Assembly (NCBI RefSeq): GCF_044465595.1
Contig: NZ_JBITLV010000002.1
Span: 1 to 64,000, forward strand
DNA length: 64,000 bases
Source of the DNA: Spongisporangium articulatum
GTDB lineage: Bacteria > Actinomycetota > Actinomycetes > Actinomycetales > Kineosporiaceae
Direction of reading: 5' to 3'
The notes under the pieces are model-generated. The model did no database searches. It saw nothing but the letters and a program-made list of their open reading frames with translations, and had not been told where the DNA came from. The number at the start of each line of letters is the position of its first letter. The stretch's first letter is position 1. The position numbers and the translations under genes were made by a program. Below, one piece after another: positions 37,145 to 45,889 of this stretch.

Positions 37145-39118
37145 TCAGGCGTCCAAGCGCGGTGGACCACCCGTCTCGCCGGCCCGTCGCTCGGCGGCCT
37201 CGGCGATGTCGGCCAGCTCGCCCTCGGCGCTGATCACGTGCAGCACCGCGTTGATCAGCCCGAGGTGCGTGAAGGCCTGCGGGAAGTTCCCGAGGTGCCG
37301 CCCGGAGGCCGCCTCGATCTCCTCGGCGAACAGCCCGAGCGGGCTCGCGAACGAGAGCAGCTTCTCGCACAGCCGCCGCGCGTCGGCCTTCTCGCCGATG
37401 ATGGCCAGCGCCGACACCAGCCAGAACGAGCAGATGGTGAACGTGCCCTCCTCACCCGAGAGTCCGTCGTCCGTCTCCTCGACCTTGTACCGCAGGACGA
37501 GGCCGTCCAGCGTCAGTTCCTCCTGAATCGCTTTGACGGTCGCGATGATTCGCGGGTCGTCACCCGGTAGGAAACCGAGCAGCGGGATCAGCAGGTTCGA
37601 GGCGTCCAGGGCGTCGTTGCCGTAGTACTGGGTGAACACACCGCGCGAGTCGAGCCCGTGAGCCAGGATGTCGGCGTGCATCTCGTCGGCGGCGGCCTGC
37701 CACCGGGCGGCCAGTTCGTACTGCTCGCGGATGCGGGCCAGCCGGGCCCCGCGGTCGGCGGCGGCCCAGCACATCACCTTCGACGAGGTGAAGTGCTTCG
37801 GTTCGCCGCGCACCTCCCAGATGCCCCGGTCGGGTTCGGGGAAGTGCTGGATCGCCTCCTCGACGAACCGGGAGAGGATCGGCCAGATGGTGTCGTTCAG
37901 CCCGTCCCGGTTCGCGGTGTGGATGTAGACGGCATCGAGGATGGCGCCCCACACGTCGTGCTGCTTCTGGTCGAACGCGCCGTTGCCGATGCGGACCGGG
38001 CGGGCGCTGCTGTACCCCGTCAGGTGGTCCAGCGTCGACTCGGACAGGTCCTTCTCGCCGTCCACCCCGTACATGATCTGCAGCTCGTCCGAGCGGGACG
38101 CGAGATCGGTGATGAAGCTGAAGAAGTCGTTGGCCTCCCAGTCGAAACCGAGCGTGTTCAGCGCCCACAGGGCCAGCGTCGAGTCCCGGATCCAGGTGTA
38201 GCGGTAGTCCCAGTTCCGTTCCCCGCCGGGCGTTTCCGGCAGCGACGTGGTGGCCGCGGCGACCAGCGCCCCGGTCGGGGCGTAGGTCAGTCCCTTCAGG
38301 GTCAGGGCGCTGCGCTCCAGGTGGGCGCGCCACGGGTGGTCGGGGAACCGCCCGCGGGCCAGCCAGTGCTGCCAGTGGTGGGCCGTCCAGACCTGGCGGG
38401 CGTACGCGTCCTCGTAGGTGGTGGGGGGCTCGTGCGAGTTGCCCCAGGACAGCGCCACGAACCGCAGGTCGCCCTCCTTCACCAGCGTGCGGGCGGTCGC
38501 CCGCGGGCCCTCGAACCCGATGTTCAGGTCGGACGTCAGGCGCAGCGCCGGCTGCCGCCCGGTGAACTCGTTCGCGCCCGTGGGCCCGGTGGACGCCGTC
38601 TCCGCGGCCGCCGAGTGGTAGTCGTCGCCGAGGTAGCGCCACTGCGGCCGGTCGCGGCCGTAGTCGAACGCGGGGGAGCAGTCCATCGACAGCTGCACCT
38701 CGCCGTTCACGCAGCGCACGGTGCGCAGCAGCACGTGCTCGGCCTCGTAGTCGTTGGGCGCGCGCCGGTACCGCTCGGCACGCCGGCCCTCGTGATGCCA
38801 GGGCCCGATCAGCAGGCAGTCGCGAATGATCACCCAGCCCGTCGGCGTCCCCCACGACGTCTCCAGGATCATCGTGCCGGGCAGGTATCGGCGGGCGTTC
38901 GGCACCCGCATGTCGGCGGGCCCGAAGGTGAAACCCCCGGCGTCGCGGTCGAGCAGGGCCCCGAACACGGACGGTGAGTCGACCCGGGGCAAGCACATCC
39001 ACTCGACGTTCCCGGACGGCGCGACCAGCGCCATCGTCTCGCAGTCCGACAGGAAGGCGTAGTCGGCGATCGGGGGGAAGGCGGAGCGTACGAACGGGAC
39101 CTCGTCGGCATCGGTCAT
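37145..39118 (-). CDS. Glycoside hydrolase family 15 protein (glucoamylase/trehalase type)
   Basis: A 657-aa protein. An N-terminal beta-sandwich (about 1-270; PFVRSAFPPIADYAFLSDCE) precedes an (alpha/alpha)6 catalytic barrel. Active-site segments are RNWDYRYTWIRDSTLAL, GIWEVRGEPKHFTSSKVM with the general-acid Glu, and EEGTFTICSFWLVSAL with the catalytic base Glu. Actinobacterial homologues include trehalases, so glucoamylase or trehalase are both possible; it is cytoplasmic because no signal peptide is visible. The ATG at 39118 has GAGGAGG on the minus strand; an upstream ATG at 39142 does not. Confidence 0.9.
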   Translation of the reverse strand: MTDADEVPFVRSAFPPIADYAFLSDCETMALVAPSGNVEWMCLPRVDSPSVFGALLDRDAGGFTFGPADMRVPNARRYLPGTMILETSWGTPTGWVIIRDCLLIGPWHHEGRRAERYRRAPNDYEAEHVLLRTVRCVNGEVQLSMDCSPAFDYGRDRPQWRYLGDDYHSAAAETASTGPTGANEFTGRQPALRLTSDLNIGFEGPRATARTLVKEGDLRFVALSWGNSHEPPTTYEDAYARQVWTAHHWQHWLARGRFPDHPWRAHLERSALTLKGLTYAPTGALVAAATTSLPETPGGERNWDYRYTWIRDSTLALWALNTLGFDWEANDFFSFITDLASRSDELQIMYGVDGEKDLSESTLDHLTGYSSARPVRIGNGAFDQKQHDVWGAILDAVYIHTANRDGLNDTIWPILSRFVEEAIQHFPEPDRGIWEVRGEPKHFTSSKVMCWAAADRGARLARIREQYELAARWQAAADEMHADILAHGLDSRGVFTQYYGNDALDASNLLIPLLGFLPGDDPRIIATVKAIQEELTLDGLVLRYKVEETDDGLSGEEGTFTICSFWLVSALAIIGEKADARRLCEKLLSFASPLGLFAEEIEAASGRHLGNFPQAFTHLGLINAVLHVISAEGELADIAEAAERRAGETGGPPRLDA

Positions 39119-39201
39119 GGCCGGCCTCCTCGAATCGTCCACACGGACGTCGGATCAACTGTCCTACGTCGGCCGCCGGGCGGCCAGACTTGACCACCCC
39201 G

Positions 39202-39217
39202 GTTCGTGGTCACGAAC
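39202..39217. promoter_or_regulatory. Palindrome GTTCGTG-GT-CACGAAC upstream of GH15
   Basis: A perfect 7-2-7 inverted repeat 84 bases upstream of the GH15 start and 7 bases from the stop of the upstream hydrolase on the minus strand. It could be a regulator site for GH15 or a short terminator for the hydrolase. A second hairpin-like palindrome, GGCCGC-CGG-GCGGCC, lies close by at about 39171-39185. Confidence 0.35.
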
Positions 39218-39223
39218 GGAGGG

Positions 39224-40099
39224 TCAGGCGCCGCGCAGGACGACGTTCAGGGCCGCCGCGAACGCCTCGGGTGCCTCCCGGCGCGGCGAGTGCCCGGCGG
39301 GCAGCGTGAGCACCTCCAGTCCGCCCGGGCAGGCCGCCTCGCACCGGGCCGCGGCCCGGGTGGACACGATCCCGCCCAGCGCCGTCTCGCCCCGGATCAG
39401 CAGCACCGGGCAGTGCACCTCGGCCAGCAGCACGGGCAGGGGCTCGCCCCAGTCGTGCCGGCGGTCGAACTCGGCCAGGTCGACCGCGGACTTGGACGCC
39501 GCCCACGGGTCGAGTTCGGCCGCGGGCCAGGTCGGGTGGTTGGCTCGCGCCCAGGCCACCCGGTCGGTGTGCGTCCCGGACCGCAGCCCGGTCAGCCACG
39601 TGCGCATCCCGGCCGGGGACGACGGCCGCCGCAACGTCGTGCGGGCCGGGTCCTCGAGCACGAGGGACACCACGCCGGAACGCCGGGCCCCGCGCCCTCG
39701 CACGCCGCGGGCCATCGCCACCCGGGCCGCGGTCAGGGCGCCCATCGAGTGCCCGTAGGCCACCACCCGGCCCGCGGAGGGCCGCCCACCGGTGACCAGT
39801 CGGGGCAGCGCGTCGTACACCGCGATCCCGCTGAGCGCGTGCCGGGGGACGTCGTAATCGCCTGCCGGGAGAGGGGTCTCACCGTGCCCGGGCGCGTCCA
39901 CGGCGACCAGGGCGTGCCGGGGGTCGAGCGCCGCGGCCAACGGCGCGAACACGTCGGCCGAATCGGTCCACCCGTGGAAGGCGAGCAGCGTGGCCCCGGG
40001 CGGGGCGTCGCCGCCGAGCACCGGTTCGGCCGGCCAGACGAGCACCCGCGCGGGCCCGTCGGGCCCGTCCACCCACGCGGTCTGCGGCCCCGGACGCAT
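39224..40099 (-). CDS. Alpha/beta hydrolase
   Basis: A 291-aa alpha/beta hydrolase. The oxyanion region LLAFHGWTDSADVF is at about residue 40, VAVDAPGHGETPLP at about 70, the nucleophile elbow YGHSMGALTAARVA at about 118, and the catalytic His in LPAGHSPRREAPEAF near the end. Substrate unknown; probably an ester or lactone. The ATG at 40099 has GGGGG immediately upstream. It starts 15 bases after the DUF2505 stop, and the two form an operon divergent from the glutamate dehydrogenase gene. Confidence 0.88.
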   Translation of the reverse strand: MRPGPQTAWVDGPDGPARVLVWPAEPVLGGDAPPGATLLAFHGWTDSADVFAPLAAALDPRHALVAVDAPGHGETPLPAGDYDVPRHALSGIAVYDALPRLVTGGRPSAGRVVAYGHSMGALTAARVAMARGVRGRGARRSGVVSLVLEDPARTTLRRPSSPAGMRTWLTGLRSGTHTDRVAWARANHPTWPAAELDPWAASKSAVDLAEFDRRHDWGEPLPVLLAEVHCPVLLIRGETALGGIVSTRAAARCEAACPGGLEVLTLPAGHSPRREAPEAFAAALNVVLRGA

Positions 40100-40113
40100 C
40101 CCCCAATCCTGGC

Positions 40114-40614
40114 CTAATGACCCTCGGTGAGCCAGGCGTGGCCGATGCGCTCCTCGACGTCGATGGCCATCCGGATCGCCGGTTCGGCGGCCTTCTCGAT
40201 GCGACCGCCGATCAGCGGCACCTTGGCCTTCAGGTCGCCCTCGACCACCTCCTCGGTGCCGCCCGCGGCCGGCTTCAACGACACCGTCCCGTTGACCCCC
40301 AGTGGAGCCCCCGGGACCTGCACGGTCAGCTTCCCCGAGCGCGACCCGTCGGCTGCGGGGGCACCCCACTCCTCGGTCTGCACGACGGTCAGTGATGAGC
40401 CGACCAGCGAGCGGAAGGCGTCGGGGACCTCGTCGGTGGGCAGCTCGCGGGTGGTGCGGACCGTCGTCCCCCCGCTGGCGCCGGGAGTGACCTCGACCGA
40501 CCAGGTGGTGGCCCCGGTCGCGCGCAGCTTGCGGTCCTGGAAGTCGCGGTCGGTGAGCATGGCGAACACGTCGCCGGGCTCGGCCGCGTAGCGGATCAAT
40601 GCCGTGACACGCAC
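40114..40614 (-). CDS. DUF2505 family protein
   Basis: A 166-aa protein with the START/SRPBCC-like fold of DUF2505. N-terminal RYAAEPGDVFAMLTDRDFQD, a beta-rich centre, and the final amphipathic helix KAKVPLIGGRIEKAAEPAIR. Such proteins may bind hydrophobic ligands; no enzyme function is known. GTG start with AAGGAAAC upstream. It is the first gene of an operon with the alpha/beta hydrolase and is divergent from gdh with about 37 bases between starts. Confidence 0.85.
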   Translation of the reverse strand: MRVTALIRYAAEPGDVFAMLTDRDFQDRKLRATGATTWSVEVTPGASGGTTVRTTRELPTDEVPDAFRSLVGSSLTVVQTEEWGAPAADGSRSGKLTVQVPGAPLGVNGTVSLKPAAGGTEEVVEGDLKAKVPLIGGRIEKAAEPAIRMAIDVEERIGHAWLTEGH

Positions 40615-40651
40615 GCCTGTTTCCTTACCGGGTGAGGGGCAGAGGACAGGT

Positions 40652-43600
40652 ATGGTCGCAGGCGGCGGACGCCTCGGACAGTCGAGCGCGCCGGGGCCGG
40701 GCGAGTCGAGCGCCCGGTCGAACGCGATGCGTGACGGTAGGTGGAACGCGGTGGTCTCGGGTGGAGCCCTGATCGTGCCGACGGCCGAGGGGCAGCGAGA
40801 GGCCGTGCTGCGTCAGGCGGCACAGGCCGTCGAGGCCCGGGCCGGCGAGGTCGCCGAGGCCGGGCGCCCTCCCGGCCTGCTCAAGGCCCTCACCGAGCGC
40901 TACTTCCGGTTCGTCGCGGCCGACGACCTGATCGAGCACCACGTCGACGACCTGGCCGGCCTCCTGCTCAGCCACTACCGGACGGCGAAGCTGCGGGAGC
41001 AGGGCACGACCGTCGTCCGGGTGTTCACGCCCTCGCGCGACGAGGACGGCTGGTCGACCGGGCACACCGTGGTCGAGATCGTCGCCGAGGACATGCCGTT
41101 CCTGGTCGACTCGGTGCTCGGCGAGCTGAACCGGCTGGACGTCGGCATCCACCTGCTCGTGCACCCGCAGATCGGCGTGCGGCGCAGCGTCGACGGCCGG
41201 CTCACGGAGGTGCTCGACACCCCCGAGCACGTCCTGGTGCGCGACGCGGTACCCCGCGACGGGGTCGTCGAGTCGTGGATCCATCTGGAGATCGACCGGC
41301 AGGGCGGGCCCGAGCGGCTGCGCGAGATCCGGGGCCGGCTGCAGGGCGTGCTGGACGACGTCGCCGGGGCCGTGCAGGACTGGCCCCGCATGGTGCGGGT
41401 CGGGGAGGAACTGGTCGAGGAGCTCACCGAGATCGCGCACGGCGAGGTCGTCGTCCCGGGGCTCGACCTGAGCGAGGTGCGCGAGGCGATCGAGCTGCTC
41501 ACCTGGCTGGCCGACGGTCACTTCACCTTCCTCGGCTACCGCGAGTACCGGTTGCAGGGCGAGCCGGGCGAGGAGGAACTCATCGGGGTGACCGGGACGG
41601 GCCTGGGCATCCTGCGCTACGACCAGCCGCGGCGCTCCGCGTCGTTCGGCCGGCTCACCCCCGAGGCCCGGGCCGCCGCGCGCGACCCGCACGTGCTGGT
41701 GCTGACCAAGGCCAACTCGCGGGCCACCGTGCACCGCACCGCCTACCTCGACTACATCGGGGTCAAACAGTTCGACCCGGCCGGGAACGTCGTGGGGGAG
41801 AGGCGTTTCCTCGGCCTGTTCTCGTCGTCGGCGTACTCGGAGAGCGTGCTGCGGGTCCCGGTGGTGCGGCAGAAGGCCGAGGCGGTGCTGTCCTGGGCGG
41901 CGTTCCCGAGCGACAGCTACTCGGGCAAGGAGCTGCTGTCGGTTCTCGAGACCTACCCGCGGGACGAGCTTTTCGAGATCGACTCCGACGACCTGTACCA
42001 GATCGCCGTGGCGGTCATGCAGCTGCAGGAACGCCGCCGCACGCGGCTCTTCCTGCGCACCGACGTGTACGGCCGCTACGTCTCATGCCTGGTCTACCTG
42101 GCCCGCGAGGTGTTCACCACGCGGGTCCTCGAGACCGTGAAAAGGATTCTGACGGAGGCGATCGGCGGCACCAGCGACGACGTCACGGTGCTGGTCTCCG
42201 ACTCGGTACTGGCCCGCCTGCACCTCGTGGTCCGGATGCCCGTCGGGCAACCGTTGCCCGAGCTCGACCCGACGGTGATCGAGGCCCAGGTCGCGCAGGT
42301 CACGCGCTCGTGGGAGGAGGACTTCGGCGAGGCCGCGCTCGACACCCTCGGCGAGGAGCAGGCCGCCCACCTGGTGCGGGAGTGGGCGGGGGCGTTCGGC
42401 GAGAGCTACCGGGAGGACTTCTCGGGCTGGACCGGCGTCGGCGACATCTGCCGACTGCAGGAGCTGGAATCGTCGGGGGAACCGGACCGTGCGCGCGCGG
42501 TCGGGGTGAAGCTCTACGAGCCGGAGCCGAAGGCCGGGGTGGACGACGACAGCCCGGCCGCCGTCCGGCAGCGGCTCACGCTGTACCGCCTCGAGCCGCT
42601 GTCGCTGTCGTCGGTGCTGCCGTTCCTGGCCAACCTCGGCGTCGAGGTGGTGGACGAGCGCCCGTACCGGTTGGAGTCGGCGTCGGGTCGGGTGGCCTAC
42701 CTGTACGACTTCGGGCTCCGTCCCGAATCGGGCCGCCGGCCGAGGGATTACGGCGAACAGACCCGGGTCCGGTTCGTGCGTGCGTTCGAGGCGGCCTGGC
42801 ACGGTGAGGCGGAGAGCGACGGGTTCGACCGCCTGGTGCTGGCCGCCGGCCTGGGCTGGCAGCAGATCGCCGTGCTGCGCGCCTACGGCCGGTACCTGCG
42901 CCAGGCGGGCACCGCCTTCGGGCAGGACTACATCGCCGAGTGCCTGGTGGCCAACTCGGCCGTCGCGTCCTTGCTGGTGCGCCTGTTCGAGGCCCGGTTC
43001 CACCCGAAGTCCTACGGTGACAACCCGATGGGCATGGACGCGCGGCTGGCGGCATGCGGAGCGCTGCTGAGCAAGATCGAGGCCGAGCTGGACGGCGTCG
43101 CGAGCCTCGACCACGACCGGATCCTGCGCGCCTTCATGAGCCTCGTGCAGGCGACGCAGCGGACCAACTACTTCGTGAACGCCGGTCGCATTCCTGACGC
43201 CGCCCGGCCGTGCCTGGCCTTCAAGCTCGACCCGGCGCTGGTGCCCGACCTGCCGGCGCCCCGGCCGGCGCACGAGATCTTCGTGTACTCGCCGGCCGTC
43301 GAGGGCGTGCACCTGCGGTTCGGGCCGGTGGCCCGCGGTGGGCTGCGCTGGAGCGACCGGCGCGAGGACTTCCGCACCGAGGTGCTGGGCCTGGTCAAGG
43401 CGCAGATGGTGAAGAACGCGGTGATCGTGCCGACCGGGGCGAAGGGCGGGTTCTTCGCCAAGCGGCTGCCCGACCCGTCCGTCGATCGGGAGGCGTGGCT
43501 GGCCGAGGGGGTGGCCTGCTACCGCACGTTCATCAGCGGGCTGCTCGACCTGACCGACAACCTCGACCTCACCGCCCAGCCCGACGGCGAACAGGTCGAC

Positions 43601-45787
43601 GGGCCCGATTCGGGGGTGGTCGTCCCCCCGGAGGACGTCGTGCGTTACGACGCCGACGACACGTACCTGGTGGTGGCGGCCGACAAGGGCACGGCCGCGT
43701 TCTCGGACATCGCCAACGAGGTGGCGAACTCGTACGGGTTCTGGCTGGGGGACGCGTTCGCCTCGGGCGGATCCGTCGGCTACGACCACAAGGCGATGGG
43801 CATCACCGCGCGCGGCGCGTGGGAGAGTGTGAAGCGGCACTTCCGCGAACTCGGGCACGACGTACAGGCGCAGCCGACCACCGTCGTCGGGATCGGCGAC
43901 ATGAGTGGCGACGTGTTCGGCAACGGCATGCTGCTGTCCGAAAGCCTGCAGCTGGTCGCCGCTTTCGATCACCGGCACATCTTCCTGGACCCGGACCCGG
44001 ACCCGGCGACCTCGCACGCCGAACGGCGCCGGCTGTTCGAGTTGCCCCGCTCCAGCTGGGCCGACTACGACACCGCGCTGATCAGCGCGGGCGGCGGCGT
44101 GCACCCGCGCACGGCCAAGGCCGTCGAGATCACGCCGCAGGTGGCCGCCCGCCTCGGGCTCCCGTCGTCCAGCACCCGGCTCACCCCGGCCGAGCTGATC
44201 CGGGCCGTCCTGCAGGCGCCCGTCGACCTGCTCTGGAACGGCGGCATCGGCACCTACGTCAAGGCCGGCACGGAAACCCATGCGCAGGTGGGCGACCGGG
44301 CCAACGACGCGATCCGGGTCGACGGCGCCCAGCTGAAGGCGCGCGTCGTCGGCGAGGGCGGCAACCTCGGCCTGACCCAGCTGGGTCGGGTCGAGGCGGC
44401 GCTGGCCGGCGTGCGGGTGAACACCGACGCGATCGACAACTCGGCGGGGGTCGACTGCTCCGACCACGAGGTCAACATCAAGATCCTGCTCGACCGCGCG
44501 GTCTCGTCGGGGGCGCTGGCCCGGGCCGCCCGCGACGAACTGCTGCACGAGATGACCGACGAGGTCGGCGATCTCGTGCTGCGCGACAACTACGAGCAGA
44601 ACGTCCTGCTCGGCAACGCGCGCCGCCAGGCGGTGAACATGCTGGGCGTGCACCGGCGGTTCATGGCCTGGTTGGAGGAGCACGGCAAACTCGACCGGGC
44701 CCTGGAGTTCCTGCCCGACGACGAGACCCTGGACGCCCGGGCCGCTACGGGCGAGGGCCTCACCTCCCCCGAGTTCTCCGTGCTGGTGGCCTATTCCAAA
44801 CTCACGCTGACCGCCCAGTTGGAGGTCACGTCGCTGCCGGACGACCCGTGGGTGAGCCGGTTGATGCGTCAGTACTTCCCGGTGCCGTTGGTCGAGCGGT
44901 TCGGTGACCGGTTGCCCGAGCACCCGCTGCGCCGCCAGATCGTCACCACCGTGCTCGTCAACGAGATGGTGAACCGGGGTGGCATCACGTTCGCGTTCCG
45001 GGCCCAGGAGGAGACGTCCGCGTCGGCGGAGCAGATCGCCCGGGCCTACGTGGTGGCCCGGGAGATCTTCGACCTGCGCGGGTTCATCGCCGCGGTCGAG
45101 CAGCTCGACGGGCTGCTCACGACCGACTACCAGGCCCGGCTGTACCTCGGTTTCCGGCGGCTCCTCGACCGGGCCGTGCGGTGGTTGCTGCAGACCCGGA
45201 CCGAGCAGATCGACGTGGCCGCCGAGATCACCCGGTTCGCACCGGTGGTCGCCGAACTCGCGCCGCGGTTGCCGGACCTGGTGGTCGGCGAGCAGCGCGA
45301 CACGATGACGCAGGAGATCGAACGGCTGGTCTCGCACGGCGTTCCGGAGGCGTTGGCCCGCCAGGCGTCGGGGCTGCTGACCCGGTTCATGCTGCTCGAC
45401 ATCGCGACCATCGCCCGGGCCACCGGTGAGGAGCCCGCCGAGGTGGCGGCCGTCTACCTGGCCCTGACGGAACGGCTGCAGGCGGTGCCGCTGCTGCGCC
45501 GGATCACCACGCTGCCGCGTCGGGACCGCTGGCAGATGCAGGCCCGGGCCAGCCTCCGCTACGACGTGTACGCGGCGATGGAGTCGATCACCACGGGCGT
45601 GCTGCGGGCCACCGCCGGGGTGACCGGGGCGGGCGCCCGTATCCAGGACTACGAGAACCGCAACCCCACCGCGTTCACCCGCGCCGGCGAGATGATCGAG
45701 GAGGTGCTGCGGATGCCGTCGGCCGACATCGCGGCCCTCTCGGTGGTCCTGCGGACGCTGCGGGCCATCGCCCGTCCGGTTCTCTAG
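40652..45787 (+). CDS. gdh: NAD-dependent glutamate dehydrogenase, large (180-kDa class)
   Basis: A roughly 1711-aa enzyme that deaminates glutamate to 2-oxoglutarate, the large NAD-specific type known from Streptomyces and Mycobacterium. A long N-terminal regulatory region with ACT-like segments precedes the dehydrogenase core (about residues 870-1330), which has FGPVARGGLRWSDRREDFRT, the substrate-lysine loop GAKGGFFAKRLPD and the NAD-domain segment GIGDMSGDVFGNGML. The start is uncertain: ATG 40652 follows AGAGGACAGG. ATG 40727 and GTG 40751 (after GGTAGGTGG) are alternatives, and the first 40 residues of the longest form look disordered. The stop is one base before a 26-bp-arm hairpin. 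Confidence 0.95.
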   Translation: MVAGGGRLGQSSAPGPGESSARSNAMRDGRWNAVVSGGALIVPTAEGQREAVLRQAAQAVEARAGEVAEAGRPPGLLKALTERYFRFVAADDLIEHHVDDLAGLLLSHYRTAKLREQGTTVVRVFTPSRDEDGWSTGHTVVEIVAEDMPFLVDSVLGELNRLDVGIHLLVHPQIGVRRSVDGRLTEVLDTPEHVLVRDAVPRDGVVESWIHLEIDRQGGPERLREIRGRLQGVLDDVAGAVQDWPRMVRVGEELVEELTEIAHGEVVVPGLDLSEVREAIELLTWLADGHFTFLGYREYRLQGEPGEEELIGVTGTGLGILRYDQPRRSASFGRLTPEARAAARDPHVLVLTKANSRATVHRTAYLDYIGVKQFDPAGNVVGERRFLGLFSSSAYSESVLRVPVVRQKAEAVLSWAAFPSDSYSGKELLSVLETYPRDELFEIDSDDLYQIAVAVMQLQERRRTRLFLRTDVYGRYVSCLVYLAREVFTTRVLETVKRILTEAIGGTSDDVTVLVSDSVLARLHLVVRMPVGQPLPELDPTVIEAQVAQVTRSWEEDFGEAALDTLGEEQAAHLVREWAGAFGESYREDFSGWTGVGDICRLQELESSGEPDRARAVGVKLYEPEPKAGVDDDSPAAVRQRLTLYRLEPLSLSSVLPFLANLGVEVVDERPYRLESASGRVAYLYDFGLRPESGRRPRDYGEQTRVRFVRAFEAAWHGEAESDGFDRLVLAAGLGWQQIAVLRAYGRYLRQAGTAFGQDYIAECLVANSAVASLLVRLFEARFHPKSYGDNPMGMDARLAACGALLSKIEAELDGVASLDHDRILRAFMSLVQATQRTNYFVNAGRIPDAARPCLAFKLDPALVPDLPAPRPAHEIFVYSPAVEGVHLRFGPVARGGLRWSDRREDFRTEVLGLVKAQMVKNAVIVPTGAKGGFFAKRLPDPSVDREAWLAEGVACYRTFISGLLDLTDNLDLTAQPDGEQVDGPDSGVVVPPEDVVRYDADDTYLVVAADKGTAAFSDIANEVANSYGFWLGDAFASGGSVGYDHKAMGITARGAWESVKRHFRELGHDVQAQPTTVVGIGDMSGDVFGNGMLLSESLQLVAAFDHRHIFLDPDPDPATSHAERRRLFELPRSSWADYDTALISAGGGVHPRTAKAVEITPQVAARLGLPSSSTRLTPAELIRAVLQAPVDLLWNGGIGTYVKAGTETHAQVGDRANDAIRVDGAQLKARVVGEGGNLGLTQLGRVEAALAGVRVNTDAIDNSAGVDCSDHEVNIKILLDRAVSSGALARAARDELLHEMTDEVGDLVLRDNYEQNVLLGNARRQAVNMLGVHRRFMAWLEEHGKLDRALEFLPDDETLDARAATGEGLTSPEFSVLVAYSKLTLTAQLEVTSLPDDPWVSRLMRQYFPVPLVERFGDRLPEHPLRRQIVTTVLVNEMVNRGGITFAFRAQEETSASAEQIARAYVVAREIFDLRGFIAAVEQLDGLLTTDYQARLYLGFRRLLDRAVRWLLQTRTEQIDVAAEITRFAPVVAELAPRLPDLVVGEQRDTMTQEIERLVSHGVPEALARQASGLLTRFMLLDIATIARATGEEPAEVAAVYLALTERLQAVPLLRRITTLPRRDRWQMQARASLRYDVYAAMESITTGVLRATAGVTGAGARIQDYENRNPTAFTRAGEMIEEVLRMPSADIAALSVVLRTLRAIARPVL

Positions 45788-45870
45788 GCGGTGATCATGC
45801 AGAAACGTCACGCGATGGGGCCGAGAGTAGGGTCGGTCGCCCGGGCGTGACGTTTCTGCATGATCACCGC
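45788..45870. repeat. 26-bp perfect inverted repeat, variant of the GATCATGC element, after gdh
   Basis: Arms 45788-45813 and 45845-45870 are exact complements around a 31-base loop. Each arm contains TGATCATGCAGAAACGTCA, a variant of the TGATCATGCGCAAACGCA word found at three other gene ends. The left arm starts one base after the gdh stop. The right arm ends 20 bases before the next gene and may also affect that gene's promoter. Confidence 0.85.
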
Positions 45871-45877
45871 GGGAACG

Positions 45878-45883
45878 TAGGCT
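45878..45883 (+). promoter_or_regulatory. -10 box TAGGCT of a leaderless promoter (PdtaS-like kinase)
   Basis: TAGGCT ends 6 bases before the ATG at 45890. No Shine-Dalgarno sequence intervenes. The right arm of the hairpin 45788-45870 lies immediately upstream. Confidence 0.4.
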
Positions 45884-45889
45884 GACCTC

